A stretch of 64,000 nt of DNA from contig JAUTDP010000012.1 in the NCBI GenBank assembly GCA_033439795.1, positions 434,001-498,000 on the forward strand, given 5' to 3'. Origin of the DNA: Sordaria brevicollis (taxonomy: Eukaryota > Ascomycota > Sordariomycetes > Sordariales > Sordariaceae). Positions 35,801 to 45,500 of this stretch are shown piece after piece. The position numbers and the translations under genes are program-made. The notes beneath the pieces were generated by a model, which was given only the letters and a program-made list of their open reading frames with translations, was not told the DNA's origin and ran no database searches. How positions within the stretch are numbered: position 1 is the first letter of the stretch; every line of letters begins with the position of its first letter.

Positions 35801-36434
35801 CAAAACCCACCTTGGCCCTGAGCCTCAAAAATGGACATCCATAACCGCCCGCCCTCCCACCGAACCGGAATTCGCTTCCGCCCTTTCATCCTCCGACATT
35901 CTCTTGTACTTCGGCCACGGCTCCGGCGCGCAATACATCCGCGGCCGCACCATCCGTCGTCTTTCCCCGCGCTGCCGCGCCACTGTCCTCTTGATGGGCT
36001 GTTCCTCAGCCAAGTTAAACGAAGCAGGCGAGGGTTTCGAGGTGTACGGTCCGGCGTGGAATTACATGATGGCTGGGTCTCCGGCCGTGGTGGGCACGCT
36101 TTGGGATGTTACGGATAGGGATATTGATCGGTTTACGGGAAGACTGTTGGAGGAGTGGGGGTTGTTTGAACGTGGTATTTTTACGGAGGGGGAAGAGAGG
36201 AGGGAGAGGATGAAACAGAGGAGGAAGGGGAAGGGGGTTGATTCGGACACGGAAGGTGGGAGTGGAATGAGGGGAGGGGATGATGATGAGGGAGGTAGAA
36301 AGGGGGGAGATGGACAAAAGAGAAAGAAGAGTTTGGTTGAGGCTGTTGCTAAGGCGAGAGGGGCTTGTCGGTTCCGCTATGTGACGGCTGCTGCGGTGGC
36401 GGTTTATGGGATTCCTGTTTATTTGCAGGAGTGA
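29841..36434 (+). CDS. esp1: Separase (cysteine protease that cleaves cohesin)
   Basis: One uninterrupted frame of 2197 residues, the usual size of fungal separases and remarkable for having no intron in 6.6 kb. The N-terminal ~1,500 residues are an alpha-helical repeat region with low-complexity Ser/Thr/Ala segments. The C-terminal peptidase C50 domain contains the catalytic His in LLYFGHGSGAQYI (H2026) and the catalytic Cys in LLMGCSSAKL (C2054), then PAWNYMMAGSPAVVGTLWDVTDRDID, all hallmarks of the family. The preceding ALHVFPWESLPCLQ is also conserved. Separase opens cohesin rings by cutting the kleisin at anaphase onset and is held inactive by securin until then. A basic/acidic Gly-rich insert lies just before the end (about 2110-2170). 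The domain between the conserved block and the stop is intact, so the protease looks functional. Confidence 0.95.
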   Translation: MDTIHSQADAVRSAVSAVTTCTPTITALLKSLVLPKDDSTSETTITTKATSTTRPRSRANNTATKVAASTKKEDGLSPKEKATLATHVVNGTLRALSDYAKNSANTTRPPTPTKRQAPQEEELLRSATTRNPLQRCSSTNSTPLSPLQPRALNRVTTSPAVSKRSLSPARPKHDTNLLATVECARVALGALRQLQTSSKLTLPELQLETGMSSLIARLITLGLQDQALKELRILKKRLETLSTSTATKKTTKTTATEPSKTAAQVYTEILDFGQVKSSGPALALVITTQIQALRLLSANKKPNAIEAVIPILRQDHSSSPTSLLLRSATEKGADVSKIARQMETLAQCMISLTPSASSKDDTLSIEPRLSISPVSAIELQALALETRLQWWKLANHKGDAEKETIMPLSRYMSAFVRRSQESSRTSYATCLSAYTRVRSQLDSHGATLSQASRTPLSQIYQVLAVLAREAGKLPDAVSWATKLKEGVDPKVDSVAKICSISAQLLSLQLKDPVKYCHDGKLLEEVVAGLSGPLRGDSSDLDELLNNVCSVRRASMKLLLALIKKEKDGFADFTYNARESLESFVLQCPRFCLRWLGKPPEPKSSTKDYLRYEQRRQLLLQSIQHTLDSAFIIVKTRLEEKRLAWDFMDSILNDCLLLLEYIGDMGAASGSQQSMYHVKISHFYYLQYNVLRQQSTDPKDVAPLRALRRSIDCVKHRSAAEKEKAQLILKLERMAELARSLGRNEQALAALQTIRMSMLDDGVLGSIAAALATDSPLIVWQRDEKAETLSRALVAIAKMEHVFMDWTVDLPEPEQAAGLEHRLHYILLGGNPTMSGRKREEEITLEHPVVDALLRIYIPTRYPIRRLRVLLALLSSAIGNQRKVPELLAITRDATQVEPDNLGEDAGLARFVPHMGAFYHSITALSNGYSDLGAVQRCLETWKSIVKSCQTKTDVERSIDDIPGLLDHLQAMADFLRLSGHDHMVAMVLELTADIAKLADGPRLEDIINHASTLALQYSNLGQSIKAEQTFAETLQYLKKQADLPGDAVATFHLSWTEHFIAVGDLTQAEYHLSQARAAVEAEAMPGKVSRARRKYLVAYASYLHSLVTQERGESHHALVYARESVRCIFQDWVKVEQQLALAAKSSSARSSSPDDDNDSAMFNTAAATDDATCDLSATGKETPYLGPESWKLALTLYRNTLRLSSIYAHLGMFQETMYYAEQAQKIANSANSEILKAGCATWMGSVYVKANNVPKAMEMLQEAANLLPEESNSFSSAVLACQIGAMCLDLKSFEGAEAMVGRAESIWEGLMEVSAKSMMVVADGEKMEVGEEKGMVGLKGVKGGVVGRQVSKSVKRPGALAKPKTAAPAPAAQPVEDAQLSKLRAAILVQKATAKLAKKDWNSALAMLEGVKTRSKKSLSAIISDEQIIMASCLLGVSMEQMAHDPVFSVIQDSTISYPAVSDAHGKNRSSGGHPAVLQERKRAAAKDATDQEKAEYVDNLRQAQQSLLEAHAVATVCGDSSLIHKISVMLQNVGLLLSATASSGKAKASVQSGHTAYSVELGRNLTWRRERKALTLEKNGPKTDAYSWPNFPDLPVEPMGRMSLGFSLDLQKFQRDYIDIIPKPWSVVSISLSDNKHDLCITKLQAGCTPFVLRLPLDRASSRDADNEVFNYQQGRAELLEIIRLANETCHDARDFSIKGAKTAWWADREALDNRMKDLLTNIEQIWLGGFRGIFSQHQTQGDKRKELINKFAATFENMLDKYLPSRRQVHHRGKNNAAGGGGGQEPRSGSAAEKVTVDPRILELFIGLGDSAATATGADGQSVDLDEELTDLLYFVVDILQFHGERNAYDEIDFDSMVVEMLDALHAYHAAVNELDGDAHQQAHTILMLDKALHVFPWESLPCLQNLAVSRMPSLGCLRRAILDMKTPAQEKEEDGDSIMLDADTLPSSTGLSVQGHHASAVRGTYILNPSSDLLTTQKTFAPLLKTHLGPEPQKWTSITARPPTEPEFASALSSSDILLYFGHGSGAQYIRGRTIRRLSPRCRATVLLMGCSSAKLNEAGEGFEVYGPAWNYMMAGSPAVVGTLWDVTDRDIDRFTGRLLEEWGLFERGIFTEGEERRERMKQRRKGKGVDSDTEGGSGMRGGDDDEGGRKGGDGQKRKKSLVEAVAKARGACRFRYVTAAAVAVYGIPVYLQE

Positions 36435-37097
36435 GATCCTTTTCAAGAAAAGGATGGTTGGTTTGGGGAAAAGCGATATTGGTATCATCAAGCATGCTTT
36501 ATTGTTGCATGCTGTGTCTGGGTATTCAAGTGTTTGGCTCTACAAAAGGCAGCTTCGGAAAGAATTGATGGATTTGCGAAGTTGCTTGTCTGTTAGAAAG
36601 GAGGGTTCTATAGGTAGCTTGCTCTGTTTTCGTTTAGTTTTCTTTGCTTTGTTTGGTTCTTGATGAGCTATGATGGCGTGCATTGGGTTTTCTACTATTA
36701 GCTTTGTATAGCCTGCACAGCACGGTGTTTGAAGACATTGTTTGTTTTATAGAGAGATGATTGTTTATGAGGAATGGTATGAAATGAAGATCACGACATA
36801 GTCTCTTGTTCTTACTTGTTACTGTGAGTTTGTGACTGCCATGCTTGAGAATACCGATATGAGTTGACCAGCTCAAAAGTGAACAAATGGCAGGGTTACT
36901 AATGGAAAGTGGACGTTGAGTGCATCGTAATATGTACGTGTTATATATGTTCATCGACTCAAGTAAGTATATACAGAAGAAGTCAAAGTCTCTTCTCGAG
37001 ACCCCTCACCACCATCACCAAGACCTATCTCACCCACCACCTACCCCTTTGAGGTCAACAACATCCCACCCCAATTCAAACGGTACTCGCGTACCGC
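36435..37097. other. Intergenic between convergent genes
   Basis: 3' flanks of separase and cellobiose dehydrogenase. T- and A-rich in parts; no gene recognised. Confidence 0.5.
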
Positions 37098-39773
37098 TTA
37101 CAAGCACTGCCAGTAGTAATCATTCTGCTTCTGGCACGTATACGGCGCCGCGCAAAGCTGGCTACCATTATACGTCAAGCCGCCGCACTGGCCCCACCTG
37201 CTCACCGCGGCATTGGCAGGTTGAGCGAGGATCTTGGCCGCCGCGTGCTCGGCAGCAATGACAATGTACGAGGTCGGGTTGGTGGTGGGGACGCCCGGGA
37301 AGATGGAGGCGTCGACGACGTACAGGTTGTCGGTGCCCCAGACGCGCGTGTTGGTGTCGACCACAGAAGAGCCGCCGTTGCGGCCGTCGTCGGTGCCCAT
37401 CTTGGCGGTGCCCATCCAGTGGTTGGAGCGGCGGGATTGGTAGGTTACTGGTTGCTGTGGGACAGTTAGTAAAGGGGCCGAAAGAAATGGGAAGGGAAAA
37501 AGAAGAAAAATCATACCTTATCAACATAATCAGCAGCCGACTGGCCAGGGGAAGGATAAGCCCAGGTAAGACCCTTGACGTTGGACAGAGCCTTCTGGAG
37601 GTTAGCAAGACCCTGAACGACAGCAGCCTTGTCGTTGGCGTCCTTGAGGTAAGGAACATCAGAGACGACGGTGTTGAGGGTAGGGCTGAGGGTCATGCGA
37701 CCGCGCGAGGTGGCGCCACGGCCGAGGTACTGGCTCATGGTCATGGCGTAGCCATTGGGGGTCTCGAAGCTGCCCTCCACGCGAGCGGTCCACTGGAGCT
37801 GGCGGACGATGCCGTCGGCGCCCTGGATCTCCTCCCAGAAGATGGGGCCGATGTTGGGCGCGGCCTGGGCGAGGATGCCCTTGCGGCCGTTGAGGTACAG
37901 GTTCTTGTCGGTGGTGTTGGGGTTGCTCCAGGCCTCGTAGAAGTCGTAGAAGGTCACGTTGTTGTGCTGGATCACCGTGTCGGTGTTGAGGTGGTCGTCC
38001 AGGTTGTAGCCGACGGGCAGGTTGATCCACGACGAGTTGCTGATCATGGTAGGGCCGTCAGCAGAGGCCTTGACGACCTCGAGCTGGTCCTTGGGGCCAA
38101 TGCCGGAGCGCATCAGGATCTTGGCGCTGCCGAAGGTGCCGGCGGACAGGATGACGCGGCCGGTGGTCTTGGTGACGGGGATGATACCAGAGTAGCCGCC
38201 GTCACGGAAGGCCTCGACTTCGACACCGGTGACATGGCCACCCTCACGAATGACGCGCTTGACGGCGGTGTTGAGCCAAAGCTTGAAGTTGCTGCGCTTC
38301 TTAGCGCTAACGAGGTAGGTAGCAAGAGGACCGCCACGCTGGCCACCAATGTACATGTAAGGGGTGCGGGCGTAGGTGCGGTTCTTCTGGTCGTTGTCCT
38401 TGAGGGCATCAACCTCCTTCCAGCCACCAGCCTTGAGGCCACTGGCGAGAACCTCGAAACCCTGCTGGAGGTAGCGCTTGCCATCCTGAGAGGGAGTGCT
38501 GGTACCAGGGATGCGAGCAAGGGCTCTGCTGGTGGCACCGGCGATGTCGTTGGCCTTCCAGCCGGAGGGGAAAAGGTAATCCCAGTCCTTGGTGTAGGGC
38601 TTGTACCAGAGACCGGCGTTGATGGCAGTGCCACCGCCGAGCAAGCAGCCGGCCATCTGATCGGTATCGGAGCAGGCAATGCCCGTAGAGTCGACCCAGA
38701 TCTGGTTGCAAAGACCGGGGACATCGAAGCGGGTAAGAGCGGTGTTCTTCAGCCACTCGGGCTTGAGAGTACCACCGTGCTCGCCAGTGGAAGCGAAGCC
38801 CTTCTCAATCATCAATACGCTCTTGCCGGCCTCACTGAGCTTATCAGCGACGGGAATGCCACCAGCACCGCCACCAACGACAATGTAATCGAAGGAGACG
38901 CCAGTGGGAACAGGAGTCGAGATAACTCCGGTGGTGGTAGGACCAGCGCACGAACCGGTAACGGTCTTGGTGGCCTTAGCAGCCCAGGCGGAATAGGAGG
39001 GGTTGGCGATGCTGCTGTCGAAGGCACCTCCCCATTGACCCATGCCGTTGTCGTGTTGGTTGACAGTGATCTGGGAAGGGCAAGTCGGGTTGCCGGGAGA
39101 GGGGAAAGCCTGGACCCAGCCGAACTGACCACCTCCGGCGCTGGTGGAAACGCCGCCGGTAACACCTTCGTGGTTCCATTGCAAGCAGTTCTGGCACCTG
39201 AAGACGAGGGTGAAATGGGTAGAGTTGACGGTGGACGCGATCTGGGTGATCTTGGCATTGCCTTCGTAGTTCGCGGGCGCGGCGTACCCCGTGGCGAACT
39301 GGAGAGCGGTATAGACTTCGCCGGCATTGGGCCAGGCGGTGATGAGCAAACTGTTGGTCATGGGGCCTTTAAGAGAGACACCGCACCAACCGCTGTTGGC
39401 GCCATTTTTGACGGAGGAGCACTCCTGAACATGGAGGTTAGTACATGAGGACACCTGACGGACTTTCGAATTTGCGAAGACGTACCATGTAACCGATGAA
39501 CTCAGTGGCATCGGTCGTAAGAGCGTTCGATGGCAGAGCCAGACCAAGAGTGAAGCCACCCTGGGTCTGGGCGGGATAAGCACTCCATGTGTTAAAGACG
39601 ATGCCGGTGCCAGGGTGAGTCCAGACGGACGGAGCTTGGGCAAAGGTAGACGGCAGCACTGAGAATGACTATATTAGTATTATAACGCGTAGCCGGGGTA
39701 GTTTCTTGAGGGCCAGCATATACTCACATGAAGCCACCGCCGCCAGGCCGCTGAGAAATCCAGTGGTCCTCAT
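37098..39773 (-). CDS. cdh-1: Cellobiose dehydrogenase, secreted, with cellulose-binding module
   Basis: Exons (minus): 39773-39728, 39658-39486, 39424-37517, 37454-37098; joins keep frame, 827 residues. Signal peptide about 1-23 ([10 protein letters not shown]..., cut near TFAQA). Heme b cytochrome domain about 24-225 ([30 protein letters not shown]); the axial Met is probably in GPMTNSLL. After a Thr/Pro linker comes the GMC FAD domain: Rossmann motif [30 protein letters not shown], active-site His in [13 protein letters not shown] and Asn in VPTTNPTSY. The last ~35 residues are a CBM1 (WGQCGG ... YYWQCL) with its four cysteines. The enzyme oxidises cellobiose and passes electrons to lytic polysaccharide monooxygenases in the medium. 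Domain order matches class II ascomycete CDHs with CBM. Confidence 0.97.
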
Positions 39774-41616
39774 TTTGCACAGTGATTCCTAGGAGACCAC
39801 TTCACACTGCCGGTGCGAGAGGAGGATGGAGAGGAAAGGCCATGATGGAGGGATCCATGGGCTCTCTATATACAGACACTACGGTCCTAGGCACTCCACC
39901 TTCCTAGACTATATCGGACAAGGGTTCGGCTTAGGATGCTATCATACAGACCGCCGAAAGCAGAAGCATTGAGGTTGAGGTCACCGGAAAGGAGTGGTAA
40001 TGCAAAACTTCCGGTAGGTGGAACGGACGGCAACCCTGTCCGCAATTGCGGCTTTGGATGTAACTCTACACCACGGGGCGTGTCCCGGACGCATCACTTC
40101 ATCACCAACTTGGGCAGGGCGGTCTGAGCTGGGTAGTATGGCGAGGTAGTATAGAAGAAGCCAAGATCCGGGATACTAGCGCCGAGCCGTGGAATGAGTG
40201 GCATGCCGCCTCGTGCTCACCATGATCCAGGGGCAAACGCAAGTAGATTATGGACGGAGGATGTGAACAAGAGCGGAATGAAGGCCGAAATCCAGGAAGT
40301 GTGTCTGAGAATCTAGACGCGCTCATGCGGCTACCTACTCAACTCATCTCACGCAAGATGTAAGATATGTATGTGATTGTGCATGACGAGCATCCTTTCA
40401 TTGGAAACCCAGTCGGGCAGCCAGTCAGCCTGCGGAAGGATCATGATCGTGGATGTTGTCCTTGTCAGCTTTCTGGAGCATTGGTAAGAGGAAGCCAGTC
40501 TGGGAGGATGCTCATGCCAGCAGAAGCGCCACCCCCAGATTCTTCGATGCCGACCCGTCTCTCCAAAAGGCTTAGGCGAATCGACGCGAGATCGGGTCTT
40601 GTAGTCATCATTGCCGTCAAAATACGGGGGCAAGTCTAACCCGAGTCTGGACGGATGACAGTCCCGATAGAGATCGATAGAGGCGAGGTTTTCCGGCAAA
40701 TGTCAAGGCAGCGGCTACTGTGTAGTGAGCACGTATAGTCCAAGGTCAAGTGCGGTTAAGGCTGTCTTACTTTTCTCTCTCATCTGCTCTGGGGTAACCC
40801 TCCGTCCAGCTCCATCGGGTATAGTTGGCGATAGGTTTGGGGGTTGTTGTCGGTGGCGGCGGAGGATGAGATGGCTGCTGACTCCGAAATTCAACGCCAA
40901 CCCCGCGCGTCCTTTGCAACCTTCACGGGTAGTCGGTGCCAAGCGAAGGACCCAGGTTCGACCCAGGTTCCTGGATTGAGCCTCCCGCCGTGCCGTACGC
41001 CATTTCCCAAAAAGATTCGGGGTGTGACCTCCGGACCGCGACGACATCCGCCTTCCCGACCGGCGGCTACCCCATTAGTGGCCGCTGAGTGGTCACTTGG
41101 CCTCCTCGCCCCTGGCATATCCTAACATTGCAGTCCCATTGCAGCATTGTTGCCCGGTCATCGAATTTCCTGCTCAAAACCGAAGTGATCGGCAGCGTAT
41201 CATTGAGTCTGATATTAGCCAGGGGGTTGAGATTATGCGTTGGTGAGAGTTGAGAAAGGTTGAAAGGGCCTTTTCGAAACAGACGTCGAAGGACCATTGA
41301 AGATCAAGACTTGAAAAAGGATGGAGTTCGCATCTCGTCACCAACTTGGCGGCCCAACAAAGTCTTGACTTCAGGAAGCACTTCAGCCAAGTGAAACTGT
41401 GCTCCATTCATGACAGAAGAGGCGAAATGAGAAGAAAGCGAGAAAAGGCAGGTGGTTTTCCAAGTGGGAGGTTGGACGAGCATATTGTCGGTGTTGAGAG
41501 CAAGTGGTGTTGTCTCGAGCAAGATGTCAAAAAAGATGCCAAGTTCATGCACCCGGCCAACTGCCGCTTGTGCAGTGGTGGGATGCAAAAATGTGCAAAA
41601 ACAGAAAAAAATGAAG
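39774..41616. other. Intergenic, cdh-1 upstream region
   Basis: 1.8 kb upstream of cdh-1 and reaching the tRNA-Arg gene. No credible coding frame. Short direct duplications such as CCCAGGTTC near 40950-40965 are seen. Promoter function for the cdh-1 gene is expected in the part nearest 39774. Confidence 0.45.
39866..39873 (-). promoter_or_regulatory. TATA-like element upstream of cdh-1
   Basis: GTATATAG on the minus strand, about 95 bp upstream of the cdh-1 ATG. It is the only TATA-like site I noted close to the start. I did not see a clear CGGN5CCG cellulase-regulator site in the next 1.2 kb. Confidence 0.35.
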
Positions 41617-41689
41617 CGACCCACACGCGACTCGAACGCGCAATCTTCAGAGCCGAAATCTGACGCCTTAGCCATTAGGCCAATGGGCC
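41617..41689 (-). tRNA. tRNA-Arg(TCG), no intron
   Basis: Minus-strand cloverleaf of 73 nt: acceptor GGCCCAT with GTGGGTC (one G-U pair each side) and discriminator G. D stem GCCT/AGGC contains the A box TGGCCTAATGG. Anticodon stem TCAGA/TCTGA with loop TTTCGGC reads anticodon TCG after U33. T arm GCGCG-TTCGAGT-CGCGT. A T-run terminator follows at about 41604-41610 (minus strand). The 5' end lies only 82 bp from the nested transposon block. Confidence 0.9.
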
Positions 41690-41771
41690 TTCGCTTTGTT
41701 GTTGAAAATGGTACATGATACAGTGCATAAGTAGGGATAACCTGGCAATTGTGCAATAATACAATAACCTA

Positions 41772-41834
41772 CCCGTGCCACGCCCCCACTAAAGTGGGTG
41801 CTCACCAGTACAACGGCCACACCAGTAAAAGGGC
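41772..41834 (+). repeat. Left terminal inverted repeat, 63 bp
   Basis: Begins CCCGTGCCACGCC and ends GTAAAAGGGC; identical over 63 bp to the reverse complement of 48941-49003. Preceded by TA (41770-41771). Contains hairpins at 41785-41798 and 41797-41806. Confidence 0.9.
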
Positions 41835-41880
41835 TACGAGGGTTAAAGGTGCGAATGCTAATAAAATATCGAAATAATAG

Positions 41881-42166
41881 TGTGACGGTACGGCTCACCC
41901 GCTGGTCACTTGACTTGTCACATGTCGCGAGGTTGGACCTAGTCGAACCACAGGTTTATTATCGCAAGTCACTTATTTATACCAAGGAACACCGTACTAC
42001 TATTCACCCGCACAATATATTCACTTTATAGAACGTAAGGCCTATATCTTTCCACCTACGCTTTTATTTTTATACGATTAATTTTCCTTTTCTCTTTATT
42101 TTACAATTTTCTATTAATTAAGGATTATTATTGTTTTATTACAAGTGCTTCCTTTTTGCCGTAATA
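41881..42166 (+). repeat. 5' LTR
   Basis: 286 bp. The outer half keeps most C and G positions (TGTGACGG, CACATG), while the inner half is transition-rich compared with the 3' LTR. Ends GTAATA where the other copy has GTAACA. Confidence 0.9.
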
Positions 42167-42599
42167 ATCGTAAAATTAAACTAATATTTATCGGGGATGA
42201 TATAAAATATCCTATTTTAAAAAGAAATTATAATTAATTACGCGCGATATAACAATCCCCTACACCCTATTTAAATACCCGAATAATTATACGACTATAA
42301 CCTATACGAAATAACTAAAATACTAAACGATAGCGCGCAATTAGGAAGAAGCGGCTAAATTGAAGGTACAAATTACTAATAAAATCGATTTCGAATTAAC
42401 TAAATTAAACTAAAAAGAGACCCCTATTGCGAAAATCCGCTTAAATCGTAAATCTATCGATAACCGTCGCGTTTCTACGGCCTAAAAGGTTTAAAGTACC
42501 GCTAAAGAAATTAATAACCCTAATACTACTATTTTCGAATATTATAACGTCTATATAATTCCCGAAATTAAAGCCTAATACTTTCCTAATACGAAGGAA

Positions 42600-45500
42600 T
42601 ATATTAAGGAGGATTTAGAGAATAAAATTAAGGATATTGCCACTCGCTACACCTTTAATAAAAAAAGATTTTACTTTCCGTTCGATTCCCTATTCTAATA
42701 CGAAGATCTGTAATCCGAAGGATATAGAAATTTAATAGGAATTGAAGATTTCATCGCCGAAATTGAAAAGAATCCCAATATTATATTTAAAAAAATAAAG
42801 GTTCGTATCGTCGCTATATTCGTTTATAAAAAGCAATCCGAAGAGCTTTATATTATCGCTTACTATTTTAATAAAATTATAATAAATTTAAACGATTAAA
42901 TCCAATACTTTAAAGGTATATATTATAAACCCGAAAAGTAAAAAAAGAAAGTTCATTTCTAGGCTATTATCGAAAATAACGACGAAAGTACTTAGTACTA
43001 CCTTAACGACGTCGACGCGGCTACCCGCAAAGCCAACCGAACTAAATATCGCGCCCTTATTACCCAAGGTATTACTCCCGATTTCGACATTTCCAACTCT
43101 AAGACCGACTATAATAACCCTTAATAAAGTAAGAAACCTACTAATTCCGATAAAAAAATAATAGAAAATTTAATGGCCGCTATTATAGCTAAGGATAAGG
43201 AAATTCAAGCTTTAAATCAGATAATCGTTAATATTATTCGCAATTCGACGCGTCGTAGCGCGATTCTAAGCGGCGCTTTTATTATTACTATTAGCGGAAA
43301 GTTTTTTAAAATCTTAAACCCTCTTATCTTCTATACCGATAAAAATAAAAATACTATTACCTTCGAAGTATAGTATCGTACTATAATTAATAAACTAAAG
43401 GTTAATTTAAACTACTTTACCAATAATAAAATTAAATAAATATATATTAAAAATCGCCTAGTTAACTACGCTATTAAAGATTTATAGCCGTACTTGCGTA
43501 ATACTTACCCGAATTAGATTAATTCTTCGAAGGCTTTAATAAAGTACTTTAAATATTAATATAATAATCCCAACGTTACCTATTAAGCGATCGAAGAATT
43601 CGAGAAGCTTTATATATATTAAAATAATTTTTATATCTTTAAGAATAAATTTATTCGCTTTACTAACGAATATTAAATTCCGTAGTCGAATTGGAAGGAA
43701 ACTTTCCACCGCTATTTATTTACAAACTTCTAAATAGGAATAGCCTTATATACTACTTTAAATACGGTCGATTTCGACGGATATATTAAAATTGCGGAGT
43801 AAATTACTTATACGTAGAAGGCAATTAAGCGGACTACTACATTATCCTCTTTAAATTCGAATAACCGTAATCGTAGAAATAATAATAGAAATAGCAATAA
43901 TACTAGTAGAGGAAGAGGCTCCTCTTCGATTAGAGGTAATTTTAACACCGGTAGCCGTAACCTAATTAAGGAAGAGATTAATAATATATTCTATAAAAGT
44001 ATATATTTTAATTATAAATAGTACGGATATTATATTAAAAACTATCTTAAAAAGGCCGATTCTAGTAAACGCCCCACCGTTATTACCGACTACTATACTC
44101 GTTTCCAATCCGTTTATACCCACTATAATATTAAAGATAATAAAAAGGATAAAGGAAATAAGGAGAAAGGCAACGAATTAAAAAATTAAATACCCTAAAT
44201 AAAATAAATTCCTATCTAGGGAAATCTATACGATAAAAATAAAGAAAAGCACTTAATAATATAAAGAAGGATTTCTTATATAATTATTTAAGAGGAAACC
44301 CTTTTACTATATCCGCCCTTATAAGTAGTAATAGAATTACTATCACTATTAAAAAAGCCATTATAAATTCGGGAGTAGCCACGTATATTTTAATCAATTA
44401 AAAAACCGCAAATCGATTACAACACTTATTAGGTCTCGAAGTAAAGAACGACTTCAACCCCATTAATATAGAAAGCCCCTTTATAGAAAATAATAGTAAG
44501 AAGATTACGACTACGTTAAAAGCTAATATTATAATACAAAACCGTACCGCCCGTAACGAATGGTTAATTATCGCCAATATTCACCATAATATAATAATTA
44601 GCCGCATTTAGTTCGAATATTATAATATTATAATCGATTACCTACGCCGAAAGTTATTATTCAATAATAATTAGCCTATAGATCTAAACTAAATAAAAAA
44701 TATTTATATAAAAGATTGGGAAGGTTAATCTATTAATCCGAAACATTAAGTAAACGTTATACGAAGGGAATAGCTAATAGAAAAGGAGGATAAACGAAAG
44801 CGAGATAGGGCCGCTATATATCGTCGTATTCGAAAACTCGAAAATACTCTACGATTATCCCCTTCGGAGGAATTAAAAGCGCGACTAGTAATTAATATAC
44901 TTTAAAGAGTTATAACCGATATTAAAATAACCGACCCTAATAGGAAGGTATAAGAATCGATAGAATAAACGTTGCGGGATAAGCTACTTCTACCACCTTC
45001 CGAACTAAAAAAAGCGTTAATAGAGATTTTAAAAGAATAAAAGAAGGACCTTAAGGACGATTTAAAATACTTTAAAGAATAATTTAAAGGATAAGACTTT
45101 AGGAATAGTATAAAAAAAAACGATAAAGGGTATTTTAAGTAGAGGAGAAGTATTATATAGTATAAAAAACGAATATTAAATATAACTATTATTAGGTCGG
45201 TCGTTCTAATATAAATAATAAAGAAGGAATACTTAGGCGTAACGAACCTATACGAAATTAACCACTTTATTAAAGAACGAAGGAATTAAGAGTATTTTAA
45301 TAGCCTAGACCTAAAAGAACGGGAGTAAACTTTAAAACGGATACCGATAAAATATTACAACTACGAGAATATTTTTAGTAAATAACGTTCGGATACCCTA
45401 TTAGAATTAGGAAATAATAATTACCGCATTCGGCTTTAGGAAGGAACTAACCTAAAAGATTTAGGCTATAGCCTATTATATAAAATAAATATAAATGAGT

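Noticed and set aside
37457..39448. 663-codon open frame antisense to cellobiose dehydrogenase
   Set aside because: It mirrors the strongly codon-biased cdh-1 exon; composition is Gly/Val/Ala/Asp-rich with no motif and no splice logic. The sense strand encodes a complete, well-known enzyme.
39774..41100. Cellulase-regulator binding sites (CGGN5CCG) upstream of cdh-1
   Set aside because: I looked for this pattern and found only near-matches with wrong spacing; not reported as sites.
43173..43373. 66-codon open frame inside the retroelement as a live gene
   Set aside because: It is a chance stop-free fragment of the RIP-mutated gag region.
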